From Geodermatophilus sp. TF02-6 (GTDB lineage: Bacteria; Actinomycetota; Actinomycetes; Mycobacteriales; Geodermatophilaceae): 64,000 nt of DNA. The position numbers were made by a program, and so were the translations under genes. Of the stretch, positions 1 to 11,305 are shown one piece after another. The number at the start of each line of letters is the position of its first letter. Position 1 is the first letter of the stretch. The notes beneath the pieces were generated by a model that saw only the letters and a list, made by a program, of their open reading frames with translations, made no database searches and had not been told where the DNA came from. The DNA lies in assembly GCF_003319115.1 (NCBI RefSeq), contig NZ_QOHF01000004.1, positions 62,001-126,000 of the forward strand. Reading direction: 5' to 3'.

Positions 1-282
1 GGGATCGGTAACGCTGAGAACGTCGTCGAGCGGCTCTCCGAGCTGGCCTCGCGCCGTCGCGGCCGGTCGGTGGCCCACGTCATCACGGCGGTCGCGCTGA
101 CGCCCGCGCAGGAGCGTCGCCTCACCGACGTGCTCAGCCGCCTCTACGGGCGCAGCATCGGGGTGCAGGTGACCGTGGACCCGGGCGTGCTCGGCGGCCT
201 GGTCGTCCGCGTCGGTGACGAGGTCATCGACGGCAGCATCGCGCACCGCCTCGAGGACGCCGGCCGACGGCTCGTCGGCTGA
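1..282 (+). CDS. atpH: ATP synthase F1 delta subunit (AtpH), 3' part
   Basis: Peripheral-stalk (OSCP) subunit linking the F1 head to the Fo stator in the plasma membrane. The frame is open from the first base and ends in TGA at 280-282, so only the last 93 residues are present. The visible part has the typical OSCP end: an [10 protein letters not shown] helix, a [12 protein letters not shown] strand and the [16 protein letters not shown] signature. A GTG at base 70 is internal and should not be taken as the start. The gene lies 59 bp upstream of atpA, in the normal order of the atp operon. Identity is secure; the N-terminus lies outside the window. Confidence 0.95.
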   Translation, partial: GIGNAENVVERLSELASRRRGRSVAHVITAVALTPAQERRLTDVLSRLYGRSIGVQVTVDPGVLGGLVVRVGDEVIDGSIAHRLEDAGRRLVG

Positions 283-341
283 CCGAGGACCCGGACCCCG
301 AGCAGACAGACACCACCCAGCAGGGAAGAGGACTCCACGCC

Positions 342-1979
<1,638 letters not shown>

Positions 1980-1981
1980 CC

Positions 1982-2962
1982 GTGGCCGGCAACCTGCGCG
2001 CGCTGCGGCGCCGCATCCGCTCCACCCAGTCGACGAAGAAGATCTTCTCGGCGCAGGAGCTGATCGCCGGCGCCCGCATCGTGCGCGCCCAGGCCCGGGT
2101 GGAGGCGTCCAAGCCCTACGCCCGGGAGATCACCCGGGTGCTGTCGGCCCTGGCCGGCTCGGCGTCGCTGGACCACCCGCTGCTCACCGAGCGGCAGGAC
2201 CCGCGCCGGGCGGCGGTCCTCGTGATCACCTCCGACCGCGGGTTCGCCGGCTCGTACAACGTCAACGTGCTGCGCCGCACCGAGGAGCTGCTCTCCCTGC
2301 TGCGCCAGGAGGGCAAGGAGCCGCTGCTGTACGTGGTGGGCCGCAAGGGGGAGACCTACTACTCCTTCCGCCACCGCACGATGGCCGACACCTTCACCGG
2401 CTTCTCCGAGCAGCCGAACTACGTCGACGCCCAGCGCGTCGGTGAGGTGCTCATCGGCGCCTTCACCGACGGTGAGGACGACGACGGGGACGGCCCCGGC
2501 GCCGACGGCGTCCTCGGGGTGGACGAGCTGCACATCGTCTACACCGAGTTCCGCTCGCTGCTCTCCCAGGTCCCGGTCGCCAAGCGGATGGCTCCGCTGG
2601 AGGTCGAGGAGGTCGAGGAGTTCGAGCACGAGCAGGAGGACCGGGAGAGGGGCGTGGCGCGCGGCTCCGGCGCGTCCGAGGTACCGACCTCCTACGAGTT
2701 CGAGCCCTCGGCCGACGTCCTGCTCGACGCGCTGCTGCCCAAGTACGTCACCAGCCGCATCTACGCGGCGATGCTGGAGGCGGCAGCCTCGGAGTCGGCG
2801 TCCCGCCGGCGGGCGATGAAGTCGGCGTCGGACAACGCCGAGGAGCTGGCCAAGAACCTCTCCCGGCTGGCCAACCAGGCCCGCCAGGCCGAGATCACCC
2901 AGGAGATCAGCGAGATCGTCGGTGGCGCCGACGCGCTCGTCGCGGCCAACACCGACGACTGA
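1982..2962 (+). CDS. atpG: ATP synthase F1 gamma subunit
   Basis: Central rotor shaft of F1; 326 residues. The N-terminal coiled-coil helix ([20 protein letters not shown]) and the C-terminal helix ([11 protein letters not shown]...[21 protein letters not shown]) are canonical. The GTG start lies 2 bp after the atpA stop, with GGAG inside the end of atpA. The central domain carries two acidic insertions: an Asp/Glu-rich loop around residues 160-175, and a longer segment around residues 205-235 ([18 protein letters not shown], then a Gly/Ser-rich stretch). Actinobacterial gamma subunits are known to carry extra loops in this domain, but these look long. Function as gamma is certain; the role of the insertions is unknown. 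Confidence 0.97.
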   Translation: MAGNLRALRRRIRSTQSTKKIFSAQELIAGARIVRAQARVEASKPYAREITRVLSALAGSASLDHPLLTERQDPRRAAVLVITSDRGFAGSYNVNVLRRTEELLSLLRQEGKEPLLYVVGRKGETYYSFRHRTMADTFTGFSEQPNYVDAQRVGEVLIGAFTDGEDDDGDGPGADGVLGVDELHIVYTEFRSLLSQVPVAKRMAPLEVEEVEEFEHEQEDRERGVARGSGASEVPTSYEFEPSADVLLDALLPKYVTSRIYAAMLEAAASESASRRRAMKSASDNAEELAKNLSRLANQARQAEITQEISEIVGGADALVAANTDD

Positions 2963-4483
<1,521 letters not shown>

Positions 4484-4485
4484 GG

Positions 4486-4609
4486 AAGGACCCCGCTGCC
4501 CCCGGCCCCCCTGCAGGGTCCCGCCGCGAGTAGAAGGACCCGCTCCTCCCCGACCCTCGCACGCTCGGGCCGGGCCCCGGGAGCGGGCCAGGGGGGCAGG
4601 GGGGTCCTT
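4486..4609. repeat. GC-rich intergenic hairpin repeat, copy 1
   Basis: The repeat begins 3 bp after the atpD stop. The left end (AAGGACCCCGCTGCCCCC) pairs with the right end (GGGGGCAGGGGGGTCCTT) as an imperfect inverted repeat. The middle holds a second AAGGACCCG motif and the CTCGCACGCTCGGGCC core shared with other copies in this window. It fills most of the 340-bp gap between atpD and atpC. It is not an insertion sequence: it has no ORF and no target duplication that I can see. Confidence 0.7.
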
Positions 4610-4639
4610 TGACTGGAGCGGGGCCGATCCAGCACTCTG

Positions 4640-4670
4640 ACGGCCGGGCCCCCGCACGGGGCCCGGCCGT
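4640..4670 (+). terminator. Strong hairpin between atpD and atpC
   Basis: A perfect 13-bp stem (ACGGCCGGGCCCC at 4640-4652 with its complement at 4658-4670) encloses a 5-base loop. There is no long U tract, as is common for actinobacterial terminators. It would end or attenuate atp operon transcription before atpC. Confidence 0.65.
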
Positions 4671-4744
4671 TCCGCGTCGTGGACCGGATCCGGGCCGGCC
4701 CGGTCGCCCGCGGACGGCCCGCCAGGACGCCCGAGCGCGGCCGA

Positions 4745-4750
4745 TAGAGT
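4745..4750 (+). promoter_or_regulatory. Candidate -10 element for atpC
   Basis: TAGAGT lies 73 bp upstream of the atpC start and downstream of the hairpin at 4640-4670, so it could restart transcription for atpC. No clear -35 hexamer is visible. The assignment rests on the TAnnnT pattern and position only. Confidence 0.4.
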
Positions 4751-4823
4751 GTGCGCGACCCGTCGTCGTGTCCGCTGGGCGCGGCGTCTCCGCACCGCCC
4801 ATCGGTGGACCCCGAGGAGTGTC

Positions 4824-5213
4824 GTGGCGACCCTGCAGGTCGAGTTGGTGGCCGTCGAGCGGCTGATCTGGTCCGGCGAGGCCTCCATGGTCATCGCCCG
4901 CACGACCGAGGGCGAGCTCGGCGTCCTGCCCGGTCACGCACCGCTGCTGGGGCAGCTGGCCGAGGGCGGCGTCGTGACCGTGCGCACCACCGAGGGCGAG
5001 GACATGGTCGTCGCCGCACACGGTGGCTTCCTGTCGGTCAGCGACCGGGGTGTGTCGATCCTCGCCGAGACCGCCGAGATCTCCTCCGAGATCGACGTCG
5101 AGCGGGCCCGCGAGGCGCTGCGCCGTGCCGAGGAACGCAGCGACGATCCCGAGGCCCTGGCCGCCGCCCGCCGGGCCCAGTCCCGGCTGCGGGCCGCGGG
5201 ACAGGACGTCTGA
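4824..5213 (+). CDS. atpC: ATP synthase F1 epsilon subunit
   Basis: Rotor subunit at the base of gamma that regulates ATP hydrolysis; 129 residues. It has the N-terminal beta-sandwich ([33 protein letters not shown]) and a short C-terminal two-helix segment ending in [14 protein letters not shown]. The GTG at 4824 is chosen over the upstream open frame because GAGGAG lies at 4813-4818 and family N-termini begin here. Unlike in a compact atp operon, it stands 340 bp from atpD behind a repeat and a hairpin, with its own possible -10. Function is secure; separate transcription is an inference. Confidence 0.95.
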   Translation: MATLQVELVAVERLIWSGEASMVIARTTEGELGVLPGHAPLLGQLAEGGVVTVRTTEGEDMVVAAHGGFLSVSDRGVSILAETAEISSEIDVERAREALRRAEERSDDPEALAAARRAQSRLRAAGQDV

Positions 5214-5246
5214 GCCCGAGCCGCTCCTCGTCCGCCGGCGTCGCGA

Positions 5247-5648
5247 GTGACCACCGCCCTGCTGGTCCTGGCCGGCGTCCTGCTCGTCGGGCTGGTGGTC
5301 GCCTTCCTGCTGCGCCGCCGCTTCCTGCTCTCCGGGGTCGGTGCGGTTCCCATGTGGCTGCGCCCGGCCGGCTCGTCCCGGTGGTCGGTCGGGGTGGCCT
5401 GGTACGGCGACGACGCGCTGCTGTGGTACCGGGCGCTGTCGCTGTCGCTGCGTCCCCACCAGCGGCTGTGCCGGGCGGAGGTCCAGGTGCGGGGGCGACG
5501 CCGGGCCGGCCCGACCGACGTCGCGCTGCCCGAGGACGTCGTCGTCCTCTCCTGCGCCACCGCCGCCGGGCCCCGCGAGCTGGCCATGGACCCCTCGACG
5601 GTGACGGGCTTCCTCTCCTGGGTGGAGTCCGCCCCACCGGTGCGCTGA
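5247..5648 (+). CDS. DUF2550 membrane-anchored protein
   Basis: A 133-residue protein of unknown function. One N-terminal transmembrane helix (residues about 4-21, very Val/Leu rich) is followed by a basic RRRF turn and a soluble domain with VPMWLRP near residues 35-41. DUF2550 genes sit directly downstream of atpC in many actinobacteria, and here the gap is 33 bp, so co-expression with atpC is likely. The start is GTG at 5247 with only a weak ribosome site. The conserved position suggests a membrane- or ATP-synthase-linked role, but no activity is known to me. Confidence 0.85.
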   Translation: MTTALLVLAGVLLVGLVVAFLLRRRFLLSGVGAVPMWLRPAGSSRWSVGVAWYGDDALLWYRALSLSLRPHQRLCRAEVQVRGRRRAGPTDVALPEDVVVLSCATAAGPRELAMDPSTVTGFLSWVESAPPVR

Positions 5649-5745
5649 AGGACCCCCCTGCCCCCGTTCGGCCCCGTCCCGAGGCTCCGGCCCCCTCCCG
5701 GGTACCACCCCGAGCCTGCGAGGAGTGGGGAGGAGGGGGCCTTCT
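5648..5745. terminator. Hairpin repeat copy 2 as bidirectional terminator
   Basis: It fills the whole gap between the convergent DUF2550 and adenosyltransferase stop codons. The left AAGGACCCCCC is opposed by GGGGGCCTTCTT on the right, with the GAGCCTGCGAG core (reverse orientation) inside. A long hairpin in this position would stop transcription from both sides. Confidence 0.65.
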
Positions 5746-6366
5746 TCAGTCGCCGGTCGGCTGTCCGGACCGCGCGGCCCGCTGGGTGTGCGCCCCGCTG
5801 TGCGCGCCCGGCTCCCACAGCACGTCCCCGCGGGGGTTGGCGACCCGGGCGAGGATGAACAGCAGGTCCGACAGCCGGTTCAGGTAGCGGGCGGTCTCCG
5901 GGTTGGTGCGCTCGTCGTCGGCGGCGAGCAGCGCCCAGACGCTGCGCTCGGCGCGGCGGGTCACCACGCGCGCCTGGTGCAGCAGCGCGGCCAGCGGGGT
6001 GCCGCCGGGCAGGATGAAGCTGTCCAGCTTCGGCAGCGTCGCGTTGTGGGCGTCGCAGGCGGCCTCGAGCCGCTCGGTGTAGGCCGCGGTGACCCGCAGC
6101 GGGGGGTACTGCGGATCCGGGGTGACCGGGGTGGACAGGTCGGCGCCGACGTCGAACAGGTCGTTCTGCACGCTGCGCAGCAGGTCGGCGAGCTCGGCCG
6201 GCGGCGAGCCGAGGGCGAGGGCCACCCCGAGCACGCTGTTGGCCTCGTCCACGTCGGCGTAGGCCACCAGGCGCGGGTCGGTCTTGGCCACCCGGCTCAT
6301 GTCCCCGAGGTGGGTCTGGCCGGCGTCACCGGTCTTCGTGTAGATGCGGGTCAGCCGGACGGTCAT
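5746..6366 (-). CDS. Cob(I)yrinic acid a,c-diamide adenosyltransferase, PduO type
   Basis: Transfers the adenosyl group of ATP to cob(I)alamin, making adenosylcobalamin, the cofactor of the mutase encoded 2 kb away. The protein has 206 residues. The family signatures are the N-terminal ATP loop TKTGDAGQTHLGDMSR, the DVDEANS helix, the PGG motif in FILPGGTPLAALLHQ and the RRAER motif. The start is ATG at 6366; upstream lies a copy of the intergenic repeat and the divergent murA promoter. In other actinobacteria this gene also lies between the atp operon and murA. The B12-dependent mutase and MeaB in the same window suggest it supplies that enzyme. Confidence 0.93.
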   Translation of the reverse strand: MTVRLTRIYTKTGDAGQTHLGDMSRVAKTDPRLVAYADVDEANSVLGVALALGSPPAELADLLRSVQNDLFDVGADLSTPVTPDPQYPPLRVTAAYTERLEAACDAHNATLPKLDSFILPGGTPLAALLHQARVVTRRAERSVWALLAADDERTNPETARYLNRLSDLLFILARVANPRGDVLWEPGAHSGAHTQRAARSGQPTGD

Positions 6367-6383
6367 GCCCGCGAGCCTAGAAG

Positions 6384-6446
6384 AAGGACCCCCTGCCCGT
6401 GGCCCCGTCCCGAGGCTCGCGGCGGGGCCCTGCAGCGGGGCCGCCG
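6384..6446. repeat. GC-rich intergenic repeat, copy 3
   Basis: It contains AAGGACCCCCTGCCCGTGG, then CCCGAGGCTCGC and GGGGCCCTGCAGCGGGGCC, the same blocks as the other copies. Here it lies between divergent genes, not after a stop codon, and abuts the murA -10 element. Confidence 0.55.
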
Positions 6447-6452
6447 TAGGGT
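6447..6452 (+). promoter_or_regulatory. murA -10 element, leaderless arrangement
   Basis: TAGGGT ends 6 bases before the murA GTG, so transcription should begin at or beside the start codon. There is no ribosome-binding site in between. Confidence 0.6.
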
Positions 6453-6458
6453 GAGCCG

Positions 6459-7739
6459 GTGGAGTGCTTCGAGGTCACCGGCGGCACGGCCCTGACCGGG
6501 CGGGTGCGGGTCACCGGCGCCAAGAACAGCGCCCTCAAGCTCATGGCGGCCGCGCTGCTGGCCGCCGGGCGCACCACCATCGACGAGGTCCCCGACATCC
6601 TCGACGTCGCGCTCATGAGCGAGGTGCTGCGCCGGCTCGGCTGCGACGTCACGTACGAGCGCCTGCCCGACAGCGGCGGCGGTGGTCGGGTGGTCGTCGA
6701 CGTGCCGGAGGAACCCTCCGCCGAGACCGACTACGACCTGGTGCGCCGGATGCGGGCCTCGATCAGCGTCCTGGGCCCGCTGGTCGCCCGGTGCGGGTCG
6801 GCCCGGGTCGCGCTCCCCGGCGGGGACGCCATCGGCTCCCGCGGCCTGGACATGCACATCTCCGGCCTCGAACGGCTGGGCGCCACGATCGAGAGCGAGC
6901 ACGGCTTCCTCGTGGCCACCGCGCCGCGGCTGACCGGCACCTCGATCTGGCTGGACTTCCCGTCGGTCGGCGCCACCGAGAACCTGGTGATGGCCGCCGT
7001 CCTGGCCGACGGCGTGACCGTCGTCGACAACGCCGCCCGCGAGCCGGAGATCGTCGACCTGTGCGCGATGCTCAGCGCGATGGGCGCGCAGATCGAGGGC
7101 GCCGGCACCTCGACGATCGTCGTGGAGGGGGTCCCGACGCTCAAGCCGGTCACCTGCACGACCGTGCCCGACCGCATCGTCGCCGGCACCTGGGCGATCG
7201 GAGCGGTGATGACCCGGGGGGACGTCGTCATCGAGCGGGCCGTCGCCGACCACCTCACCGTCGCGCTGGCCAAGCTGGCCGACGCCGGCGCGCACGTCGA
7301 GCCGCTGCCCGAGGGCCTGCGGGTGGCGATGGACGGGCGGCCGCGGTGCGTGGACGTCGTCACGCTGCCCTACCCGGGGTTCCCGACCGACCTGCAGCCG
7401 ATGGCGGTGGCGCTGGCCGCCGTCTCCACCGGCACCGCGCTGATCACCGAGAACGTGTTCGAGGGCCGGTTCATGTTCGCCAACGAGCTGGTCCGGCTGG
7501 GCGCGTCGGTGCGCATCGACGGGCACCACGCCGTCGTCCGGGGCCGGGAGCGGCTCTCCAGCGCGCCGGTGGTGGCCACCGACATCCGCGCCGGGGCCGG
7601 GCTGGTGCTGGCCGGGCTGGTGTCCGACGGCGTGACCGAGGTGCAGGACGTGCACCACGTCGACCGCGGCTACCCCGACTTCGTCGAGCAGCTGCGCGGC
7701 CTGGGCGCGCACGTCGAGCGGGTGCGGCGGTCGGACTAG
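6459..7739 (+). CDS. murA: UDP-N-acetylglucosamine 1-carboxyvinyltransferase
   Basis: First committed step of peptidoglycan synthesis: adds enolpyruvate from PEP to UDP-GlcNAc in the cytoplasm. It has 426 residues, full length, with the KNS motif near residue 22 and the PDILDV segment. The catalytic-loop position that is Cys in E. coli (Cys115, PGGC) is Asp123 here (PGGDAIGSR). Mycobacterium tuberculosis MurA has the same Asp, and this exchange is known to make the enzyme insensitive to fosfomycin. The GTG start fits the family N-terminus and lies 6 bases after a TAGGGT -10, so the mRNA is probably leaderless. Its stop overlaps the stop of the convergent gene by four bases. Confidence 0.97.
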   Translation: MECFEVTGGTALTGRVRVTGAKNSALKLMAAALLAAGRTTIDEVPDILDVALMSEVLRRLGCDVTYERLPDSGGGGRVVVDVPEEPSAETDYDLVRRMRASISVLGPLVARCGSARVALPGGDAIGSRGLDMHISGLERLGATIESEHGFLVATAPRLTGTSIWLDFPSVGATENLVMAAVLADGVTVVDNAAREPEIVDLCAMLSAMGAQIEGAGTSTIVVEGVPTLKPVTCTTVPDRIVAGTWAIGAVMTRGDVVIERAVADHLTVALAKLADAGAHVEPLPEGLRVAMDGRPRCVDVVTLPYPGFPTDLQPMAVALAAVSTGTALITENVFEGRFMFANELVRLGASVRIDGHHAVVRGRERLSSAPVVATDIRAGAGLVLAGLVSDGVTEVQDVHHVDRGYPDFVEQLRGLGAHVERVRRSD

Positions 7740-8062
7740 GGGGCGGGGAAGGAGGCGGCCAGCTCGCGGGCCCGGGCGGCGTCCTCGGGGAAGACGAGCA
7801 CCTGCGCCCGGTGCGGGCCGGGGAAGCGGACCGTGGAGCGGATCCCGGCGTCGGAGAGCACCGCGCGCAGCGCCAACGCCGTCTCCCGCCGCGACACCGT
7901 GGCCACCGGGGTCAGCAGGCCGTCGTCGGTGGGCCGGCGCCCGCGCCGGCGGTCGTCGGAGCCGAACGCCCAGCGGAGCACGAGCACGAGCCCGAGCAGG
8001 ACGAGGACGATCACTGCCTGCATGAGCAGCGTGTCCGCCTGGCTCCCGACGGCGAGCGGCAT
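7736..8062 (-). CDS. Small membrane protein, DUF2007-like
   Basis: A 108-residue protein with one hydrophobic helix (residues about 14-30), a basic RRRGRR linker and a C-terminal domain ([21 protein letters not shown]...[16 protein letters not shown]). The last part resembles DUF2007-type 'signal transducing' domains, where an ALxA-LxxAGI helix is followed by a strand. The ATG at 8062 is selected over the longer upstream frame because GGAGGAGG lies just before it. The stop codon shares the palindrome CTAG with the murA stop. Function is unknown. Confidence 0.7.
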   Translation of the reverse strand: MPLAVGSQADTLLMQAVIVLVLLGLVLVLRWAFGSDDRRRGRRPTDDGLLTPVATVSRRETALALRAVLSDAGIRSTVRFPGPHRAQVLVFPEDAARARELAASFPAP

Positions 8063-8121
8063 GGCGTCCTCCTCCCGTGTCCCTGGCAGTCTGCCACCAG
8101 GAAGCACCCGAGGCGCCTGGT

Positions 8122-8135
8122 CTACTGGCCGGTAA
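8122..8135 (+). promoter_or_regulatory. Operator candidate TTACC-N4-GGTAA, site 1 (ecm)
   Basis: The sequence CTACTGGCCGGTAA ends 22 bp before the mutase start, between divergent genes and just upstream of its -10 element. Close copies occur at 18045, 23062 and 52390, each in front of a gene of acyl-CoA metabolism. Here the right half is exact and the left half has two changes. Confidence 0.6.
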
Positions 8136-8143
8136 CACACCTC

Positions 8144-8149
8144 TACACT
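8144..8149 (+). promoter_or_regulatory. ecm -10 element, leaderless arrangement
   Basis: TACACT ends 8 bases before the mutase ATG and lies 9 bases after operator site 1. This spacing predicts a transcript starting at or next to the ATG and repression by a protein bound at site 1. Confidence 0.5.
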
Positions 8150-8157
8150 CCGGCGGC

Positions 8158-10167
8158 ATGCCGTTCCCCTCGTCGCCGGAGCGCGACCGTCCCTGGGTCA
8201 TGCGCACCTACGCCGGTCACTCCTCGCCGGCCGAGTCCAACGCGCTGTACCGGCGCAACCTGGCCAAGGGGCAGACCGGCCTGTCGGTCGCCTTCGACCT
8301 GCCCACCCAGACCGGCTACGACCCCGACGACGCGCTGGCGGCCGGCGAGGTGGGCAAGGTCGGCGTGCCGGTCGCCCACCTCGGCGACGTGCGGGCGCTG
8401 TTCGACGGCATCCCGCTCGACGAGATGAACACGTCGATGACGATCAACGCCACGGCGATGTGGCTGCTGGCGCTCTACCAGACCGTCGCGGAGGAGCACG
8501 GGCACGACGTCGCGCAGCTCACCGGGACGACGCAGAACGACATCATCAAGGAATACCTGTCCCGCGGGACGTACGCCTTCCCGCCCGGGCCGTCCATGCG
8601 GCTGATCACCGACGTGGTCGCCTACACGGTCACGGCTCTGCCGAGGTGGAACCCGATCAACATCTGCAGCTACCACCTGCAGGAGGCCGGGGCGACGCCG
8701 GTGCAGGAGATCGCCTACGCGCTCTCGACCGCGACCGCCGTCCTGGACTCGGTGCGCGACTGCGGCCAGATGCCCGCCGAGCGCTTCGGCGAGGTCGTCG
8801 CCCGCATCTCCTTCTTCGTCAACGCCGGCGTCCGCTTCGTCGAGGAGATGTGCAAGATGCGGGCGTTCACCCGGCTCTGGGACGAGCTGACCCGCGAGCG
8901 CTACGGCGTCGAGGACCCCAGGCACCGCCGCTTCCGCTACGGCGTGCAGGTCAACTCGCTCGGGCTGACCGAGGCGCAGCCGGAGAACAACGTCCAACGG
9001 ATCGTGCTGGAGATGCTCGCGGTCACCCTCTCCCGCGACGCCCGCGCCCGCGCCGTCCAGCTGCCGGCCTGGAACGAGGCGCTCGGCCTGCCCCGCCCGT
9101 GGGACCAGCAGTGGTCGCTGCGGTACCAGCAGGTGTTGGCCCACGAGACCGACCTGCTGGAGTACGAGGACCTGTTCACCGGCTCGGTCGTCGTCGAGCA
9201 GAAGGTGGCAGCGCTGGTCGAGGGCGCCCGCGCGGAGATCGCCCGGGTGCAGGAGATGGGTGGGGCGGTGGCCGCCGTCGAGTCCGGCTACATGAAGAGC
9301 CGGCTGGTCGCGTCGCTGGCCGAGCGGCGCCGGCGCGTGGAGAGCGGGGAGGACGTCGTCGTCGGCGTCAACCGGTTCCAGACCACCGAGCCCAACCCGC
9401 TGCTGGCCGATCTCGACGCCGCCGTCGAGGTGGTCGACCCGGCGGTGGAGGCCGCGGCCTGCGAGTCGGTGCGGACGTGGCGCGCCGAGCGCGACCCCGA
9501 GCCGGTGCGGCGGGCTCTGGAGCGGCTGCGGACGGCGGCCGGCACCGACGAGAACCTCATGGCGGCGACCCTCGCGTGCGCCCGCGCCGGCGTGACCACG
9601 GGGGAGTGGGCCGGCGTGCTGCGCGAGGTGTTCGGCGAGTACCGGGCGCCCACCGGCGTCGCCGGGGCCATCGGCGGCGGGCAGGCCGACGAGGCGCTGG
9701 CCGACGTCCGTGCGCGGGTGCGGGCGACGGGGGAGGAGCTGGGCGGGCGACTGCGGTTCCTGGTCGGCAAGCCGGGCCTGGACGGGCACTCCAACGGGGC
9801 CGAGCAGATCGCCGTCCGCGCCCGGGACGCCGGGTTCGAGGTGGTCTACCAGGGCATCCGGCTCACCCCGGCGCAGATCGTGGCGGCTGCGGTCGAGGAG
9901 GACGTGCAGGTCGTCGGCCTGTCGGTGCTCTCCGGCTCGCACCTGCAGGTCGTGCCGGCGGTGCTGCGCGGGCTGCGCGAGGCCGGCCTGGACGACGTCC
10001 CGGTGGTGGTCGGCGGGATCGTGCCGGAGAGCGACGCGCGCCGGCTGCGCGAGCAGGGGGTCGCCCGCGTCTTCACGCCGAAGGACTTCGGCCTGACCGA
10101 CATCGTGGGCCAGATCGTTGACGTGATCCGCGAGGCCCACGGCCTCGACGAACCGGTCCCGGCCTGA
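8158..10167 (+). CDS. ecm: B12-dependent ethylmalonyl-CoA mutase (MeaA/Ecm family)
   Basis: Rearranges (2R)-ethylmalonyl-CoA to (2S)-methylsuccinyl-CoA in the ethylmalonyl-CoA pathway, using adenosylcobalamin. A single 669-residue chain carries both the TIM-barrel substrate domain and the C-terminal B12 domain, whose DxHxxG motif is D542-G-H544-S-N-G547 with His544 as axial cobalt ligand. The barrel sequence (AKGQTGLSVAFDLPTQTGYD, ARISFFVNAGVRF) matches Streptomyces MeaA as I know it. Methylmalonyl-CoA mutase is the alternative, but Ccr, epimerase and MeaB in the same window favour Ecm. The ATG at 8158 lacks a ribosome site, consistent with a leaderless mRNA. Regulation by the site at 8122 is likely. 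Confidence 0.85.
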   Translation: MPFPSSPERDRPWVMRTYAGHSSPAESNALYRRNLAKGQTGLSVAFDLPTQTGYDPDDALAAGEVGKVGVPVAHLGDVRALFDGIPLDEMNTSMTINATAMWLLALYQTVAEEHGHDVAQLTGTTQNDIIKEYLSRGTYAFPPGPSMRLITDVVAYTVTALPRWNPINICSYHLQEAGATPVQEIAYALSTATAVLDSVRDCGQMPAERFGEVVARISFFVNAGVRFVEEMCKMRAFTRLWDELTRERYGVEDPRHRRFRYGVQVNSLGLTEAQPENNVQRIVLEMLAVTLSRDARARAVQLPAWNEALGLPRPWDQQWSLRYQQVLAHETDLLEYEDLFTGSVVVEQKVAALVEGARAEIARVQEMGGAVAAVESGYMKSRLVASLAERRRRVESGEDVVVGVNRFQTTEPNPLLADLDAAVEVVDPAVEAAACESVRTWRAERDPEPVRRALERLRTAAGTDENLMAATLACARAGVTTGEWAGVLREVFGEYRAPTGVAGAIGGGQADEALADVRARVRATGEELGGRLRFLVGKPGLDGHSNGAEQIAVRARDAGFEVVYQGIRLTPAQIVAAAVEEDVQVVGLSVLSGSHLQVVPAVLRGLREAGLDDVPVVVGGIVPESDARRLREQGVARVFTPKDFGLTDIVGQIVDVIREAHGLDEPVPA

Positions 10168-10169
10168 CC

Positions 10170-10205
10170 GGAGCGTGGGGGCGCAGTCCTCCGCTCCCAC
10201 GCTCC
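10170..10205. terminator. Bidirectional terminator between ecm and the MocA-type gene
   Basis: A perfect 10-bp inverted repeat, GGAGCGTGGG at 10170-10179 and CCCACGCTCC at 10196-10205, occupies the gap between two convergent stop codons, with a 16-base loop. Confidence 0.75.
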
Positions 10206-10206
10206 A

Positions 10207-11232
10207 CTACAGCGCGACGACCTCGCCGGTCGTCGCGCTGCGGCGGGCGGCGTCCAGCACGGTCGCGGTGGCGACGGCGTCCCGCGGGTCGACCGGCACC
10301 GGGCCCTCCCCGCGCACCGCGGAGGCGAAGGCCGGGTAGAAGGTGTCCCAGCGGCCGCGCTCGGTCGGCACCGGCTCGCCGTCGTCCCCGCGGCACAGGC
10401 GCCCCCACCGCTCCGGCGGCTCGACGCCCCAGCGGTCGCCGAGGGTGGCCGGGCTCTGCCCGGCGACGAGCGCGGCCTCCTGCCCGTCCATCGGCCCGTC
10501 GACGACGTAGCTGCCCTCGGTCCCGGTCACCCGGAAACGCAGCCCGGGGGCGCCCTCGCTCCAGCTGCCGGCCAGGTGGGAGCGGACGCCGTCCGCGTGG
10601 GTCAGGGCCACGAAGACGTCGTCGTCCAGGCCGGACTCGCGCAGCCGCCACTCGGCGTAGACGCTCGTCGCCGGACCGAGCAGCACCAGCGCCTGGTCGA
10701 CCAGGTGGCTGCCGAAGTCCAGCAGCGTGCCGCCGCCCGCGGCCGGCGGGCCGGGCTCGGGGGCGAACCGCTCGAACCGGGACTCGAACCGGGTGACGGT
10801 GCCCAGCCGCCCGTCGGCGACCAGGGCGCGGACGGTGCGGAAGTCCGAGTCCCAGCGCCGGTTCTGGTAGGGCGCCAGCGGCAGCCGCCGAGCCGCGGCC
10901 AGCTGCACCGTCTCGTACGCGGCCGCGGCGTCCAGCGCGAACGGCTTGTCGCAGACGACCGCCAGACCCAGGGACAGCGACCGCTCGGTGAGCGGGGTGT
11001 GCGTGTCGACCGGGGTGGAGATGGCCACCGCCTCCGCTCCGGCGTCGGCCAGCTCCTCCAGGGAGCCGAACGTCGCGCGGCCCGGGGAGTCGGCGGCGAC
11101 CTGCGCGCGCCGCTGGTCCGACGTCGTCACCACGCCGAGCAGGTCGACCTCGGGCGCGGCGGCCAGCAGCGGCGCGTGGAAGTACCGGCCGCCGAAGCCG
11201 TACCCCACCAGGCCGAAACGCACGGGCTCCAT
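10207..11232 (-). CDS. Gfo/Idh/MocA-family NAD(P)-dependent oxidoreductase
   Basis: A 341-residue dehydrogenase, probably acting on a sugar or cyclitol; the substrate cannot be told from sequence. The N-terminal Rossmann fold has FGLVGYGFGGRYFHAPLL (GxGxxG-like), followed by the family CDKPFALD segment (EKP motif variant) at about residues 95-102. GGGTLLDFGSHLVDQAL near residue 175 matches the D...GxHxxD catalytic region. The ATG at 11232 gives the family N-terminus; the longer upstream frame would be antisense to the crotonase gene. It is divergent from the crotonase-fold gene (73 bp apart) with no visible operator. Confidence 0.9.
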   Translation of the reverse strand: MEPVRFGLVGYGFGGRYFHAPLLAAAPEVDLLGVVTTSDQRRAQVAADSPGRATFGSLEELADAGAEAVAISTPVDTHTPLTERSLSLGLAVVCDKPFALDAAAAYETVQLAAARRLPLAPYQNRRWDSDFRTVRALVADGRLGTVTRFESRFERFAPEPGPPAAGGGTLLDFGSHLVDQALVLLGPATSVYAEWRLRESGLDDDVFVALTHADGVRSHLAGSWSEGAPGLRFRVTGTEGSYVVDGPMDGQEAALVAGQSPATLGDRWGVEPPERWGRLCRGDDGEPVPTERGRWDTFYPAFASAVRGEGPVPVDPRDAVATATVLDAARRSATTGEVVAL

Positions 11233-11305
11233 GCGGGGATCGTGCACCGGAGGGTGAGCGGCGCACTCCGTTGCCCCCGCCGGCCGGCCGTGGTGAGGTC
11301 GACCC

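Noticed and set aside
10768..10796. Repeated CTCGAACCGGG resembling a tRNA T-arm
   Set aside because: It encodes ESRFER in the MocA-type oxidoreductase; no cloverleaf or acceptor stem surrounds it.
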